This document shows, piece by piece, positions 1 through 6,764 of a DNA stretch of 9,750 bases. The stretch covers positions 13,675 to 23,424 of the forward strand of contig CAJONN010000028.1 in assembly GCA_905235955.1 (NCBI GenBank). The letters are read 5' to 3'. The stretch is from an uncultured Marinilabiliaceae bacterium (GTDB lineage: Bacteria > Bacteroidota > Bacteroidia > Bacteroidales > Marinilabiliaceae). Made by a program: the position numbers and the translations under genes. Every line of letters begins with the position of its first letter. Positions within the stretch are counted from its first letter, which is position 1. The notes below the pieces were generated by a model. It worked only from the letters and a program-made list of their open reading frames with translations. It was not told the origin of the DNA and ran no database searches.

Positions 1-70
1 AACTTACACTTTGCTCTCAAAAAATCGCCTCTACATAAATCAATAGAATCCCCCCCCTGAAAAATATTGT

Positions 71-985
71 TTATTTGGGGGATAGTCGTGCAGTCTTCTC
101 TGTTTGTCGCCAAAAGATATCTTCAATAATACCATCAGCAAGCCCAGTCGACGGCACTTCTATTGACTCAGCTTTAATAGCATCAGCTATGAGCAAGAAT
201 ATATTTGCAGCTGGCACTATAACATCAGCGCGGTCTGGCTTCAGCCCAAATTGTGCAACACGTTGTTCTATGCTGAGCGCACTGAGCTTGTCATATAGCT
301 TGCGAAGTACTTCTGGCTTTATCGATTGCTCTGCAAGGTCGTGCTCATCAGTGAGGTTGAAGAGCTTACCAATATTGCCTCCAGCACCAACTATAGTGAG
401 GTTCGGATGGTCAATGGCTATTAGCTCCATGTCGCGCACAAGCTCTTCGCTAACACCTTCAGCTATAGCTCCATTGAGTATGCGCACTGTGCCTATCGGA
501 TACGACTTTGTTTTTTCTATATGCCCATAGCACACAAGACTTACTTCTGTGCTACCGCCGCCTACATCTACATATAATAGCTCATTTGCCTGAGTACGGT
601 TGGCGTGTATGGCGCACACTATAGCAGCTTCAGTAATGCCACTAATAATGTCAATATCAATGTCAAGCGAAGTTCTGATGAGGTTTGCTACCTCGTGTCC
701 GTTAGTAGCTTCGCGCATAGCTGCAGTGGCGCATGCCCTGAAGTTCTTTTTCTTCACACCATACACCTTCATCACCAAAGCAAATGCTTTGATAATATCG
801 CGCAAGTCGTACATTTTGCGTTCTGATATCTTCCCCGTAGTAAAAACATCTTGTCCCAACCTAAGTGGTACACGCAAAGTAACAACTTTAGTAAACGTAC
901 CCAAATATGCTGATTCGAGGCGTTTTATCAAGAGTTTTACTGCATTTGAGCCAATGTCGATGGCTGCATAATGTACGTAGTCCAT
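71..985 (-). CDS. ppx: Ppx/GppA-family exopolyphosphatase / pppGpp phosphohydrolase
   Basis: Likely hydrolyses terminal phosphates from polyphosphate, or the 5' phosphate of pppGpp, in the cytoplasm. The ASKHA-fold motifs are visible in order: phosphate-1 loop AAIDIGSNAVKLLI (7-20), ACATAAMREATNG (84-96), the SG-x-x-EA segment with the probable catalytic Glu119, phosphate-2 loop YVDVGGGSTE (138-147), GAGGNIGKL (200-208), and the closing STGLADGI (279-286). At 304 residues it has only the two catalytic lobes and lacks the C-terminal HD-type region of the roughly 500-residue E. coli Ppx and GppA. Short forms like this are common in Bacteroidetes, so I do not read it as truncated. The start at 985 puts the first motif close to the N-terminus, as the family expects. 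The terminator at 1138-1169 separates it from the next gene, so it probably has its own promoter in 986-1137, where I found no clean box. The sequence does not decide between polyphosphate and pppGpp as substrate. Confidence 0.9.
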   Translation of the reverse strand: MDYVHYAAIDIGSNAVKLLIKRLESAYLGTFTKVVTLRVPLRLGQDVFTTGKISERKMYDLRDIIKAFALVMKVYGVKKKNFRACATAAMREATNGHEVANLIRTSLDIDIDIISGITEAAIVCAIHANRTQANELLYVDVGGGSTEVSLVCYGHIEKTKSYPIGTVRILNGAIAEGVSEELVRDMELIAIDHPNLTIVGAGGNIGKLFNLTDEHDLAEQSIKPEVLRKLYDKLSALSIEQRVAQFGLKPDRADVIVPAANIFLLIADAIKAESIEVPSTGLADGIIEDIFWRQTEKTARLSPK

Positions 986-1050
986 ATCTTTAGTTTGGTG
1001 ATAATTGTCAGTTTTTAGACCTTAGCATATAACCATGTAAAGTCCTCGTC

Positions 1051-1065
1051 TGATAATTTTTATCA
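1051..1065. repeat. short perfect inverted repeat upstream of ppx
   Basis: TGATAA and TTATCA (1051-1056 and 1060-1065) form a perfect 6-bp inverted repeat with a 3-base spacer, about 65 bp upstream of the ppx start codon. It is AT-only apart from one G/C pair in each arm. It could be a weak operator or chance in AT-rich DNA; nothing links it to a particular regulator. The rest of 986-1137 shows no gene and no exact TAnnTTTG box for ppx. Confidence 0.25.
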
Positions 1066-1137
1066 TTTTTCTTGGCTTTTTGTTTCACTAAAGATGTTTT
1101 TGTGCAGTGTATACAGATTTCTCCTCTTGCCAACAAC

Positions 1138-1169
1138 AAAAAAAGCACCTCTGCTCATCACAGAGATGC
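1138..1169 (-). terminator. Rho-independent terminator of the 63-aa gene
   Basis: Read on the minus strand, GCATCTCTG (1169-1161) pairs over nine positions, one of them a T-G wobble, with CAGAGGTGC (1153-1145). The loop is seven bases and seven T residues follow (1144-1138). This lies 44 bp after the stop codon of the 1214-1405 gene and before ppx, so it should isolate ppx from upstream transcription. An outer pairing of AAAAAAGCA with TGCTTTTTT (to 1183) would also allow termination on the plus strand. Confidence 0.85.
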
Positions 1170-1213
1170 AACAATGCTTTTTTCTTCACTTTCGCTTACA
1201 CACACTATGTATC

Positions 1214-1405
1214 TTACTTTTTGTAGACCACAAGTGCTGAATATGTGTTGACACCAAGCGCCGAATGACCCTCATAATTTATACTGATAAGATCTTCGGG
1301 AGACACTTTCTCTTCCGTCAAAAAATCGTTGATTTGTGTATCAAGAGCTGTATCAAAGTCGTCAGTGCCTGAATACTGAAAATGCTTTGTTAATATCTTA
1401 GCCAT
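1214..1405 (-). CDS. Small Cse60-like protein (63 aa)
   Basis: A 63-residue acidic soluble protein with no signal peptide or membrane segment. The pattern FDTALDTQINDFL (18-30), then an ISINY strand (41-45), then a closing YSALVVYK strand (55-62), recalls the small Cse60/DUF2758 family. Cse60 was named from a Bacillus sporulation gene, and its biochemical role is not known to me. This match is from memory of the family pattern, not from a search, so the name is tentative. That the gene is real is well supported: a TATATTTG promoter box lies 39 bp upstream of the start, a strong terminator follows 44 bp after the stop, and the coding frame fills the interval. It appears to be a single-gene transcript. 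A sporulation role is unlikely in a Bacteroidetes host. Confidence 0.7.
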   Translation of the reverse strand: MAKILTKHFQYSGTDDFDTALDTQINDFLTEEKVSPEDLISINYEGHSALGVNTYSALVVYKK

Positions 1406-1443
1406 AGCTGTTGTTTTTTATTGTATTTCCTAATTAATAAATG

Positions 1444-1451
1444 CAAATATA
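1444..1451 (-). promoter_or_regulatory. Bacteroidetes -7 box (TATATTTG) for the 63-aa gene
   Basis: TATATTTG on the minus strand matches the TAnnTTTG consensus exactly and is followed by CA. Transcription would start near 1437, giving a leader of about 30 bases that contains GGAAATACAAT and an A-rich run before the start codon. No good -33 TTTG is visible upstream. Confidence 0.6.
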
Positions 1452-1546
1452 CATTTTTTAATAATTGTAGCGCATTTTTTAGAAGTTTTTTTGTTGATAT
1501 GAAAAAAAGAATCCTCAAAAACTACACAACTTTTTCATCTTTATTT

Positions 1547-2149
1547 TCAAAGTTCAGCCACATCAACCAAGCCATTGAGCACAGCATATATAATAATGTC
1601 AGCCAACGACTGCGCTGCAAGTTTGTCCATAATATTTTTTCTGTGTGAAATAGCTGTCGCTAAGCTAATGTTCAGCATATCAGCTACCTCCTTGTTTGTA
1701 TAGCCCTTTGCCAACAAAATACAAACCTCAATCTCGCGCCCTGACAAACCCAACGAATTTGAAGGCGCACTCACCGTATGCATCACACCGCCACCATGCC
1801 CATATTGGCGCAAACTCAATAAACTCTTCACAAGTTTTTTCTCATCTTGGCAAATATTGAGCGTGAGCAAACTATTCATCTGTGGAGTATTTTCACCGTT
1901 TGACAAAACAATAGTTTTGCGTTGTTGCTCTCTGAAAAATTGACTATGCTCAAAATATATTGCCGATGAAACAAAGTAATGCGCATACATATAAGGAGTG
2001 TCATCCATAAATTCTAAAAAAGTAGAAAATGTACGCACCACAATATTTGGAACAATATCGAGCAAAATACCCCTAAGCCCCAAGCACGTAAGCACATTGC
2101 GGTCGATAATAGCTATTTCGATAGGCTGATGTTTGTGTTCTGATTGCAT
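1547..2149 (-). CDS. LuxR/NarL-type transcriptional regulator with degenerate receiver
   Basis: A 200-residue DNA-binding protein. The C-terminal part (about 134-180) is a typical LuxR/GerE helix-turn-helix: LSGREIEVCILLAKGY, then TNKEVADMLNISLATAISHR, with the recognition helix near 162-177. The N-terminal 1-115 is laid out like a response-regulator receiver (IAIIDRN at 12-18, with Asp16 in the acidic pocket). However, the strand that should carry the phosphoacceptor Asp reads YFVSSAIYF (58-66), with no Asp there. It is therefore probably a phosphorylation-independent or ligand-responsive regulator. No histidine kinase is next to it. The start at 2149 is the only Met before the domain. A TAACTTTG box ends seven bases upstream, implying an almost leaderless transcript. 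It is divergent from the yqaB-like operon and may act on it or on itself; that is inference from position. Confidence 0.85.
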   Translation of the reverse strand: MQSEHKHQPIEIAIIDRNVLTCLGLRGILLDIVPNIVVRTFSTFLEFMDDTPYMYAHYFVSSAIYFEHSQFFREQQRKTIVLSNGENTPQMNSLLTLNICQDEKKLVKSLLSLRQYGHGGGVMHTVSAPSNSLGLSGREIEVCILLAKGYTNKEVADMLNISLATAISHRKNIMDKLAAQSLADIIIYAVLNGLVDVAEL

Positions 2150-2156
2150 AACGAAA

Positions 2157-2164
2157 CAAAGTTA
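2157..2164 (-). promoter_or_regulatory. Bacteroidetes -7 box (TAACTTTG) for the LuxR-type regulator
   Basis: TAACTTTG on the minus strand fits TAnnTTTG exactly. Only seven bases (TTTCGTT) separate it from the ATG at 2149, so the leader would be a few bases at most. No clear -33 TTTG is seen. Confidence 0.5.
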
Positions 2165-2194
2165 TAAATTTATCCGTCATCTTCATAGTTACCC

Positions 2195-2298
2195 ACTTAA
2201 GTTTCGCAAGTAGGGTGTCCAATTTGATACCCGTTATGCAACAAGTAAATCAACGAAAAAACGCAAAAAAATAAACTTAACTTTTGCGAAACTTGAGT
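2195..2298. repeat. 104-bp inverted-repeat element (MITE-like or IS relic)
   Basis: The left end ACTTAAGTTTCGCAA (2195-2209) and the right end TTGCGAAACTTGAGT (2284-2298) are inverted copies that match at 14 of 15 positions. The 74-bp interior is AT-rich and has no reading frame of note. The same 15-mer, identical to the right arm in reverse complement, recurs at 9688-9702. There the similarity to the left arm continues inward (21 of 26 positions by eye). This arrangement suggests terminal inverted repeats of a small non-autonomous element or a decayed insertion sequence. I see no convincing target-site duplication. The alternative is a pair of operator half-sites for a regulator acting in this divergent promoter region. 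Confidence 0.55.
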
Positions 2299-2382
2299 TA
2301 AAAACCGAAAGAACCATCGGTGAAAATCAGAATAAATAGCAATACCGCAAACAAAAGAAGCGTGAAATCTTATTAATTTTTT

Positions 2383-2390
2383 TAATTTTG
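2383..2390 (+). promoter_or_regulatory. Bacteroidetes -7 box (TAATTTTG) for the yqaB-like operon
   Basis: TAATTTTG matches TAnnTTTG and is followed by CA. Transcription should begin near 2396-2398. The annotated ATG at 2404 would then have a leader of only about six bases. The in-frame ATG at 2419-2421 (codon 6, MKNLKANP) would have a leader of about 22 bases. Confidence 0.5.
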
Positions 2391-2403
2391 CAACAAAGTA
2401 AAA

Positions 2404-3006
2404 ATGAAAACTTATACAATGAAAAATCTAAAAGCCAATCCTGCAGCTAAGGGATTAATATTCGACCTCGATGGTACACTGATAGATAGTATGCCTATGC
2501 ATTGGGCAGGTTGGCAAGCCGCATTCAGAAAATATGGCTCTGAAATAGATCACGACTTCTTCTTCTCACACGCTGGTAAAGCTTCAATAGAAATAGCACA
2601 AATACTCATTGATAAATATTCAACCCCTACAACCGCCGAAGCCATTGTCGACGAAAAACAAAAATACGTCTACGAACACCTCGACGAAGTAGAAATAATA
2701 CGCCCCGTAGTAAAAGTAGTAGAAGATAACTTTGGGCGCATACCAATGGCTGTTGGTACCGGAAGCGACACAGCACGCGCCATCAGAATGCTCAACAACG
2801 CCGGCCTTGCCGACAAATTTGTAGCAATAGTGAGCGCCGATGATGTAGAAAAACACAAGCCACACCCCGACACTTTTTTGCGCTGTGCTGAGCTCATGGG
2901 CGTAGACCCTACCAAATGTCAAGTATTTGAAGATGCCGAGCCCGGACTACAAGCCGCAAAAGCCGGCGGAATGATAGCTACCGATGTCCGACCTTATTAC
3001 GAATAA
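2404..3006 (+). CDS. yqaB: HAD-superfamily sugar phosphatase, YqaB / beta-phosphoglucomutase-like
   Basis: A cytoplasmic Mg-dependent phosphatase of the HAD IA group, about 200 residues against 188 for E. coli YqaB, which acts on fructose-1-phosphate and related sugar phosphates. All four HAD motifs are visible: FDLDGT (20-25) with nucleophile Asp21 and acid/base Asp23, VGTGS (117-121) with Thr119, KHKPHPD (150-156) with Lys152, and VFEDAEPG (174-181). A small helical cap (about 30-105) follows motif I. The stretch PMAVGTGS and the segment KPHPDTFLRCAELMGVDPT resemble YqaB more than true beta-phosphoglucomutases. It is the first gene of a three-gene operon (41-bp gap to mscS). The start could be the codon at 2404 or the Met at 2419; the promoter position slightly favours the latter. 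The exact substrate is inferred from family resemblance. Confidence 0.88.
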   Translation: MKTYTMKNLKANPAAKGLIFDLDGTLIDSMPMHWAGWQAAFRKYGSEIDHDFFFSHAGKASIEIAQILIDKYSTPTTAEAIVDEKQKYVYEHLDEVEIIRPVVKVVEDNFGRIPMAVGTGSDTARAIRMLNNAGLADKFVAIVSADDVEKHKPHPDTFLRCAELMGVDPTKCQVFEDAEPGLQAAKAGGMIATDVRPYYE

Positions 3007-3047
3007 CTATCTTATTTATAAAATAAACTAATATCCAATAAAACACT

Positions 3048-3872
3048 ATGGAACAGAAAATTATTGACATCTTAGTATCGCAAATACCAACGATACTCGA
3101 CTACGGCAAAATGCTGATAGTTGCCATTCTGATGCTCGTCATCGGCTTTTGGGTTATAAAGAAAGTTACCATCGCCGTTAGGCACATGCTCGAATTGCGC
3201 AAAGTAGACTCCACACTCACACCATTTGTGGTAAACCTTATCAATTGGAGCTTAAAGACCCTCTTGGTAGTATCAACCATATCCTATGTAGGCATCCCAA
3301 TGACCTCGTTTGTAGCTATCTTGGGTGCTGCAGGTTTAGCCATCGGTATGGCATTTTCAGGTACATTGCAAAACTTTGCAGGTGGAGTTATCATATTGGT
3401 ATTCAAGCCATTCCGTGTGGGCGATTTTATCGAAGCACAAGGCTATGCTGGCGTAGTAAAAGAGGTGCAAATCTTCACAACCATACTCACCACAGGCGAC
3501 AACAAAATAGTGATAATACCTAATGGCGGACTCTCTACAGGCTCGCTCACCAACTACTCTAAGCAACCCGAACGTCGCGTCGACCTCACATTTGGTATCG
3601 GCTACAACGACGACATCGACAAAGCATACGCTGCCATCAAAACCGTCATCGGACGCAACGACAAAATACTCAAAGACAATGGACACGAACCATTCTTAGC
3701 CGTAAGCAACCTCGGCGAAAACAGCGTCGACATTGTTGTGCGCCTCTGGGTACGCTCTGAAAACTATTGGACAGTATTCTTCTATATGAACGAATTTGTG
3801 AAGAAAGAATTTGATGCACAAAGCATCTCAATACCATTCCCACAGCGCGATGTGCATATTATCAAAGACTAA
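3048..3872 (+). CDS. mscS: MscS-type small-conductance mechanosensitive channel
   Basis: An inner-membrane homoheptameric channel that opens under membrane tension and releases solutes on hypo-osmotic shock. At 274 residues it is close to E. coli MscS (286). Three membrane segments are visible: about 21-40, 62-82, and the pore-lining TM3 at 88-117. TM3 has the Gly/Ala-rich packing pattern GAAGLAIGMAFSGTLQNFAGG. The beta domain follows with KPFRVGDFIE (120-129) and the VIIPNG turn (155-160), then a mixed alpha/beta vestibule domain (about 178-270). No extra N-terminal domain is present, so this is the minimal architecture. It lies in an operon with yqaB (41 bp upstream) and a DUF3078 barrel (24 bp downstream). 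Pairing with a sugar-phosphate phosphatase could reflect shared osmotic or metabolite stress, but that is only inference. Confidence 0.95.
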   Translation: MEQKIIDILVSQIPTILDYGKMLIVAILMLVIGFWVIKKVTIAVRHMLELRKVDSTLTPFVVNLINWSLKTLLVVSTISYVGIPMTSFVAILGAAGLAIGMAFSGTLQNFAGGVIILVFKPFRVGDFIEAQGYAGVVKEVQIFTTILTTGDNKIVIIPNGGLSTGSLTNYSKQPERRVDLTFGIGYNDDIDKAYAAIKTVIGRNDKILKDNGHEPFLAVSNLGENSVDIVVRLWVRSENYWTVFFYMNEFVKKEFDAQSISIPFPQRDVHIIKD

Positions 3873-3896
3873 AAAATACAATAAAAAACACAATAA

Positions 3897-4832
3897 ATGA
3901 AAAAAACATTAGTTACATTTTTGGCCGCTACCATAAGCATAGGAGCATTGGCACAAGACGATGTAGCACCAGCAGAAAATGCAGCACCAGAAAGCAACTG
4001 GAAAACAGGTGGTAATGGCTCATTTACATTCAACCAAATATCGTTCAAAAACTGGGCTGCCGGTGGTAAAAACTCAGTAGTAGGTACATTCCTTATAAAA
4101 ACATTTGCCAACTACAAGTCAGAAAACGCCACATGGGACAACACTCTCGACTTGGGTTACGGCCTTACCAAATACAAAGACGAAGACGTACAGAAGTCAG
4201 AAGACAAAATACAACTCACATCAAACTACGGCTACAATGCCTACAAACACAAGTGGTTCTATTCTGCTCTATTCGACTTCAAAACACAATTTGCACCCGG
4301 CTACAAATACGATGGCAGCGAGATAATAGACACCGTTTCACGCTTTATGAACCCTGCCTACATCAACCTCTCAATAGGTATGCTCTACAAACCATCTGAC
4401 GTGTTTTCGTTCTACATCTCACCCATTACAGGTCGTACAACAATAGTATCTGACACTATCTTTGCTCCTGACTATGGTGTCGATGCAGGCAAGCATTCTC
4501 GCTTTGAGTATGGTGCTACAGCTAAACTTACAGTCGACAAAAAAGAACTTGTAAAAAATGTAGACTATTACCTCACAGCTACCGCATTCTCTAACCTCGT
4601 TGAGCACCCTGAGCATATAGATATTGATGCAGAAACAGGTTTTAACCTCCATGTAAACGATTGGTTGACAGCAATTTTGAAGTTTAACATTCTCTTCGAT
4701 GACGACATTAAGTATAAAGAGACTTATACCTATGAAGATGAGAATGGCGAACTCGTAACTAGCACTCGCGATCGTGGAGCACGCTTGCAATTCAAAGAGT
4801 TATTTGGCTTCGGACTTGCTTTCCATTGGTAA
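3897..4832 (+). CDS. DUF3078 outer-membrane beta-barrel protein
   Basis: A 311-residue exported protein. The signal peptide is clear: KK at 2-3, a hydrophobic core to about residue 18, and probable cleavage around ALA-QDD (19-21). The mature start is rich in Ala and acidic residues. It is followed by the DUF3078 signature NWKTGGNGSFTFNQ and SFKNWAAGGKNS (34-60). The rest alternates polar and aromatic residues in short strands, as in outer-membrane barrels, and the chain ends in FGFGLAFHW. A terminal aromatic residue of this kind is typical for recognition by the BAM complex. The family is widespread in Bacteroidetes and has no established function that I know of. It is the last gene of the operon, 24 bp after mscS and 23 bp before the terminator. 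Association with an osmotic channel hints at an envelope role, but this is inference. Confidence 0.88.
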   Translation: MKKTLVTFLAATISIGALAQDDVAPAENAAPESNWKTGGNGSFTFNQISFKNWAAGGKNSVVGTFLIKTFANYKSENATWDNTLDLGYGLTKYKDEDVQKSEDKIQLTSNYGYNAYKHKWFYSALFDFKTQFAPGYKYDGSEIIDTVSRFMNPAYINLSIGMLYKPSDVFSFYISPITGRTTIVSDTIFAPDYGVDAGKHSRFEYGATAKLTVDKKELVKNVDYYLTATAFSNLVEHPEHIDIDAETGFNLHVNDWLTAILKFNILFDDDIKYKETYTYEDENGELVTSTRDRGARLQFKELFGFGLAFHW

Positions 4833-4855
4833 CATAAGCGCATACACAAATAATA

Positions 4856-4895
4856 AAAGGCTATTAGGATTCTTCTACCCTGATAGCCTTTTTTA
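4856..4895. terminator. Bidirectional Rho-independent terminator between convergent operons
   Basis: AAAGGCTATTAGG (4856-4868) pairs with CCTGATAGCCTTT (4879-4891) over 13 positions, one of them a T-G wobble, with a 10-base loop. Six T residues run on the plus side (4889-4894), ending the yqaB-mscS-DUF3078 operon. On the minus strand the stem is followed by TTTTATTA, so it can also end the TPR-gene operon, whose stop codon lies at 4924. Confidence 0.9.
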
Positions 4896-4923
4896 TATTA
4901 TGTTGAGGTGATTTATCCTCCCC

Positions 4924-5838
4924 TTATTGTGCCTCCATCCAAAGTCTGAACTCGTTGAACAAATTACCCTCTGAACCTGACAGATAGTTGAGAACTTCAG
5001 CATGATGAGATGCATCAGATATGTAATATACGTAGGGCAACACAAAGTTGCGCGGCACAAGTGTTACAAAAAAATCAGAATAAACTACTTGCCAAAAGTC
5101 GAGATTCTTCTCTGAGTTGTTGAGCAAATAGCTAAAAAGTTGCGAGGTGTATTGCCCCAGTTTTTCTATCTGCTCCTTGCCACCAAGGTGCATTATCGAG
5201 TCTGATGTTGCCCACGTGCATATAGCTGCATCGGTGGCATCGTTGAATGGGTCAGCTTGCTTGCTGTTTTTTATCATTACAAGTGTTTTGGCACTTTGCC
5301 TCCATAGGCTCAAGAGCCTGTTGTATGCCATTATTTGTTGCTCCTCATCAGTGTTGATAAGCATATAGTAGTATAGCGGCATCATAGCTTTGAAACGCTC
5401 GCCTTGGTTGGCTTTTACTATTGCAAGCATAAGGTGTGCATCGGCATTGCTTTTGTTGCCAATTATGGCTTTTTGCAGCATTTGCTCAGCTTCAGCATAA
5501 TGCCCCTTGCGCACCAACATTGCTCCGTAGTGATAGGCTGCATTGGCATTGTCTTCAGCTACAAGCTTGCGATACATACGCCTTGCTACGCGATAGAATC
5601 CTTGAGTGTCGCGGCATTTGGCAAGTAGCACACGAGCATCGTCGGTATAGTAACCTCCGCCTTTTATCAGCGTTTTGCATTCGGCAACACATAGCGCTAT
5701 TTTGCCTGTGTTGTAATGAAGCATTGCCAAACTATAATCTACTGAATCTTTGTTGCTTATGCTTTGTGCATCTGCACTTTTGCATGCCAATATGAGCAAC
5801 ATTATAAATAAGAGTCTCTTTTTCATCTGTTTGAGCAT
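4924..5838 (-). CDS. Exported TPR-repeat protein
   Basis: A 304-residue protein of unknown specific role. An N-terminal export signal is visible (KKRLLFIMLLILA, 6-18). Either signal peptidase I cuts near SADA-Q (21-25), or Cys19 in ILAC acts as a lipobox; I favour the first but cannot exclude the second. The middle is helical tetratricopeptide repeats: about 65-98, 99-132 (NAAYHYGAMLVRKGHYAEAEQMLQKA, the clearest) and 133-166 (ADAHLMLAIVKANQGE). The C-terminal half (about 180-304) is rich in aromatics and unrecognised. TPRs usually serve as protein-binding scaffolds, here in the periplasm. Its ATG overlaps the stop codon of the upstream transporter by one base (TAATG), so the two are probably translationally coupled. 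A start at Met5 (5826) would give a more conventional MKKRLLF signal peptide. Confidence 0.8.
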   Translation of the reverse strand: MLKQMKKRLLFIMLLILACKSADAQSISNKDSVDYSLAMLHYNTGKIALCVAECKTLIKGGGYYTDDARVLLAKCRDTQGFYRVARRMYRKLVAEDNANAAYHYGAMLVRKGHYAEAEQMLQKAIIGNKSNADAHLMLAIVKANQGERFKAMMPLYYYMLINTDEEQQIMAYNRLLSLWRQSAKTLVMIKNSKQADPFNDATDAAICTWATSDSIMHLGGKEQIEKLGQYTSQLFSYLLNNSEKNLDFWQVVYSDFFVTLVPRNFVLPYVYYISDASHHAEVLNYLSGSEGNLFNEFRLWMEAQ

Positions 5839-6761
5839 TATTTACCGAGCATATCGGTTCGTTTTTTACTTTGAGTAACAATATAAACGCCAGCAAATAC
5901 CAATCCTACAGCTATTCCTTTTGCCAGTCCGAAGGTGGTAAGTCCCCACACCAACGACACTATGGCCGACATTACGGGCTGCACATAATTGTACATGCTC
6001 ACCACTGTTGGGCGCAATGTTTTCTGACCAATTGGCACAAGCATATAGGAGAAAAATGTGCCAATAAAAACCGTGTAACATATCTCTGCTACAACCTTTA
6101 GAGGCATTGCCGAATAGTTGATGCTAACAATACTTGGCAATGCAAAAGGCACTATCACAATGGCCGACCACAAAAACATCCATTTCATAAGCGTTATGAC
6201 AGAGAATCGTGAGATGAAGTTTTTGAAAAATACCAAGTATATAGCAAAGCTAAATTGTGCGGCAAGCACCATCAGGTCGCCAATGAAACTGTTTTTGTTG
6301 AAGCTCAGTCCGTGTTCATTGCCAAGTATTAGCAATATTGCGCCACTCATACCCAACAATACACCCACTACTTTTAGTCCTGTAATGGGTTCACGTAGCA
6401 CAATGGCAGCTATTATCATGGTAACGATGGGTAGCATAGTGGTTACAACTGATGCATCGATAGGTGTGGTATACGATACACCAACTATAAACATGCATTG
6501 GTTGAATACTATCGACAACATGCCAGCCACAAAGAGTTTGCGCTTGTCAGCCCATGTGGTGGGTTCGCTTTTCAGAAATGCGCTAAGAAGGCTAAAAGCT
6601 ATGGCTGCACCTATCATGCGAAATGCCGCAAGCGTAAATGCTGATATGCCATTGCTCTGAAAGTAGTTGAGCGTATCTTTCGACACGGGTGCCATAAGTC
6701 CCCAAAGCATATTTGCCACGAGCATGCTTATGTGCCCAGCGTATGTTTTTTGAGTGTTCAT
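5838..6761 (-). CDS. EamA/DMT-superfamily transporter
   Basis: A 307-residue inner-membrane permease with about ten hydrophobic segments arranged as two EamA repeats (about 10-148 and 158-297). Repeat one starts with MLVANMLWGLMAPVSK and ends with the LREPITGLKVVGVLLGMSG signature (122-140). Repeat two contains the GTFFSYMLVPIGQK turn (234-247) and the PTVVSMYNYVQPVMSAIVSL helix (251-270). The family (RhaT, YdcZ, RarD and other drug/metabolite transporters) exports or imports small metabolites. Substrate cannot be predicted from sequence alone. It begins 3 bp after the stop of the methyltransferase gene and overlaps the TPR gene by one base, placing it in the middle of a three-gene operon. 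Confidence 0.92.
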   Translation of the reverse strand: MNTQKTYAGHISMLVANMLWGLMAPVSKDTLNYFQSNGISAFTLAAFRMIGAAIAFSLLSAFLKSEPTTWADKRKLFVAGMLSIVFNQCMFIVGVSYTTPIDASVVTTMLPIVTMIIAAIVLREPITGLKVVGVLLGMSGAILLILGNEHGLSFNKNSFIGDLMVLAAQFSFAIYLVFFKNFISRFSVITLMKWMFLWSAIVIVPFALPSIVSINYSAMPLKVVAEICYTVFIGTFFSYMLVPIGQKTLRPTVVSMYNYVQPVMSAIVSLVWGLTTFGLAKGIAVGLVFAGVYIVTQSKKRTDMLGK

Positions 6762-6764
6762 ACG

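Noticed and set aside
50..81. C-run/G-run hairpin as the ppx terminator
   Set aside because: On the minus strand the stem is followed by ATTCTATTG, not a T-tract, and the 5' arm lies inside the last codons of the gene. It lacks the form of an intrinsic terminator.
2620..2922. Minus-strand open frames inside the yqaB-like gene
   Set aside because: They lie opposite a gene with all HAD motifs intact, have no promoter and show low-complexity Tyr/Phe/Val-rich translations typical of antisense shadows.
6118..6660. 180-codon plus-strand frame opposite the EamA transporter
   Set aside because: The minus-strand frame has clear transporter repeats and operon spacing. The plus-strand product is Met/Ser/Thr-rich with no recognisable domain and no promoter.
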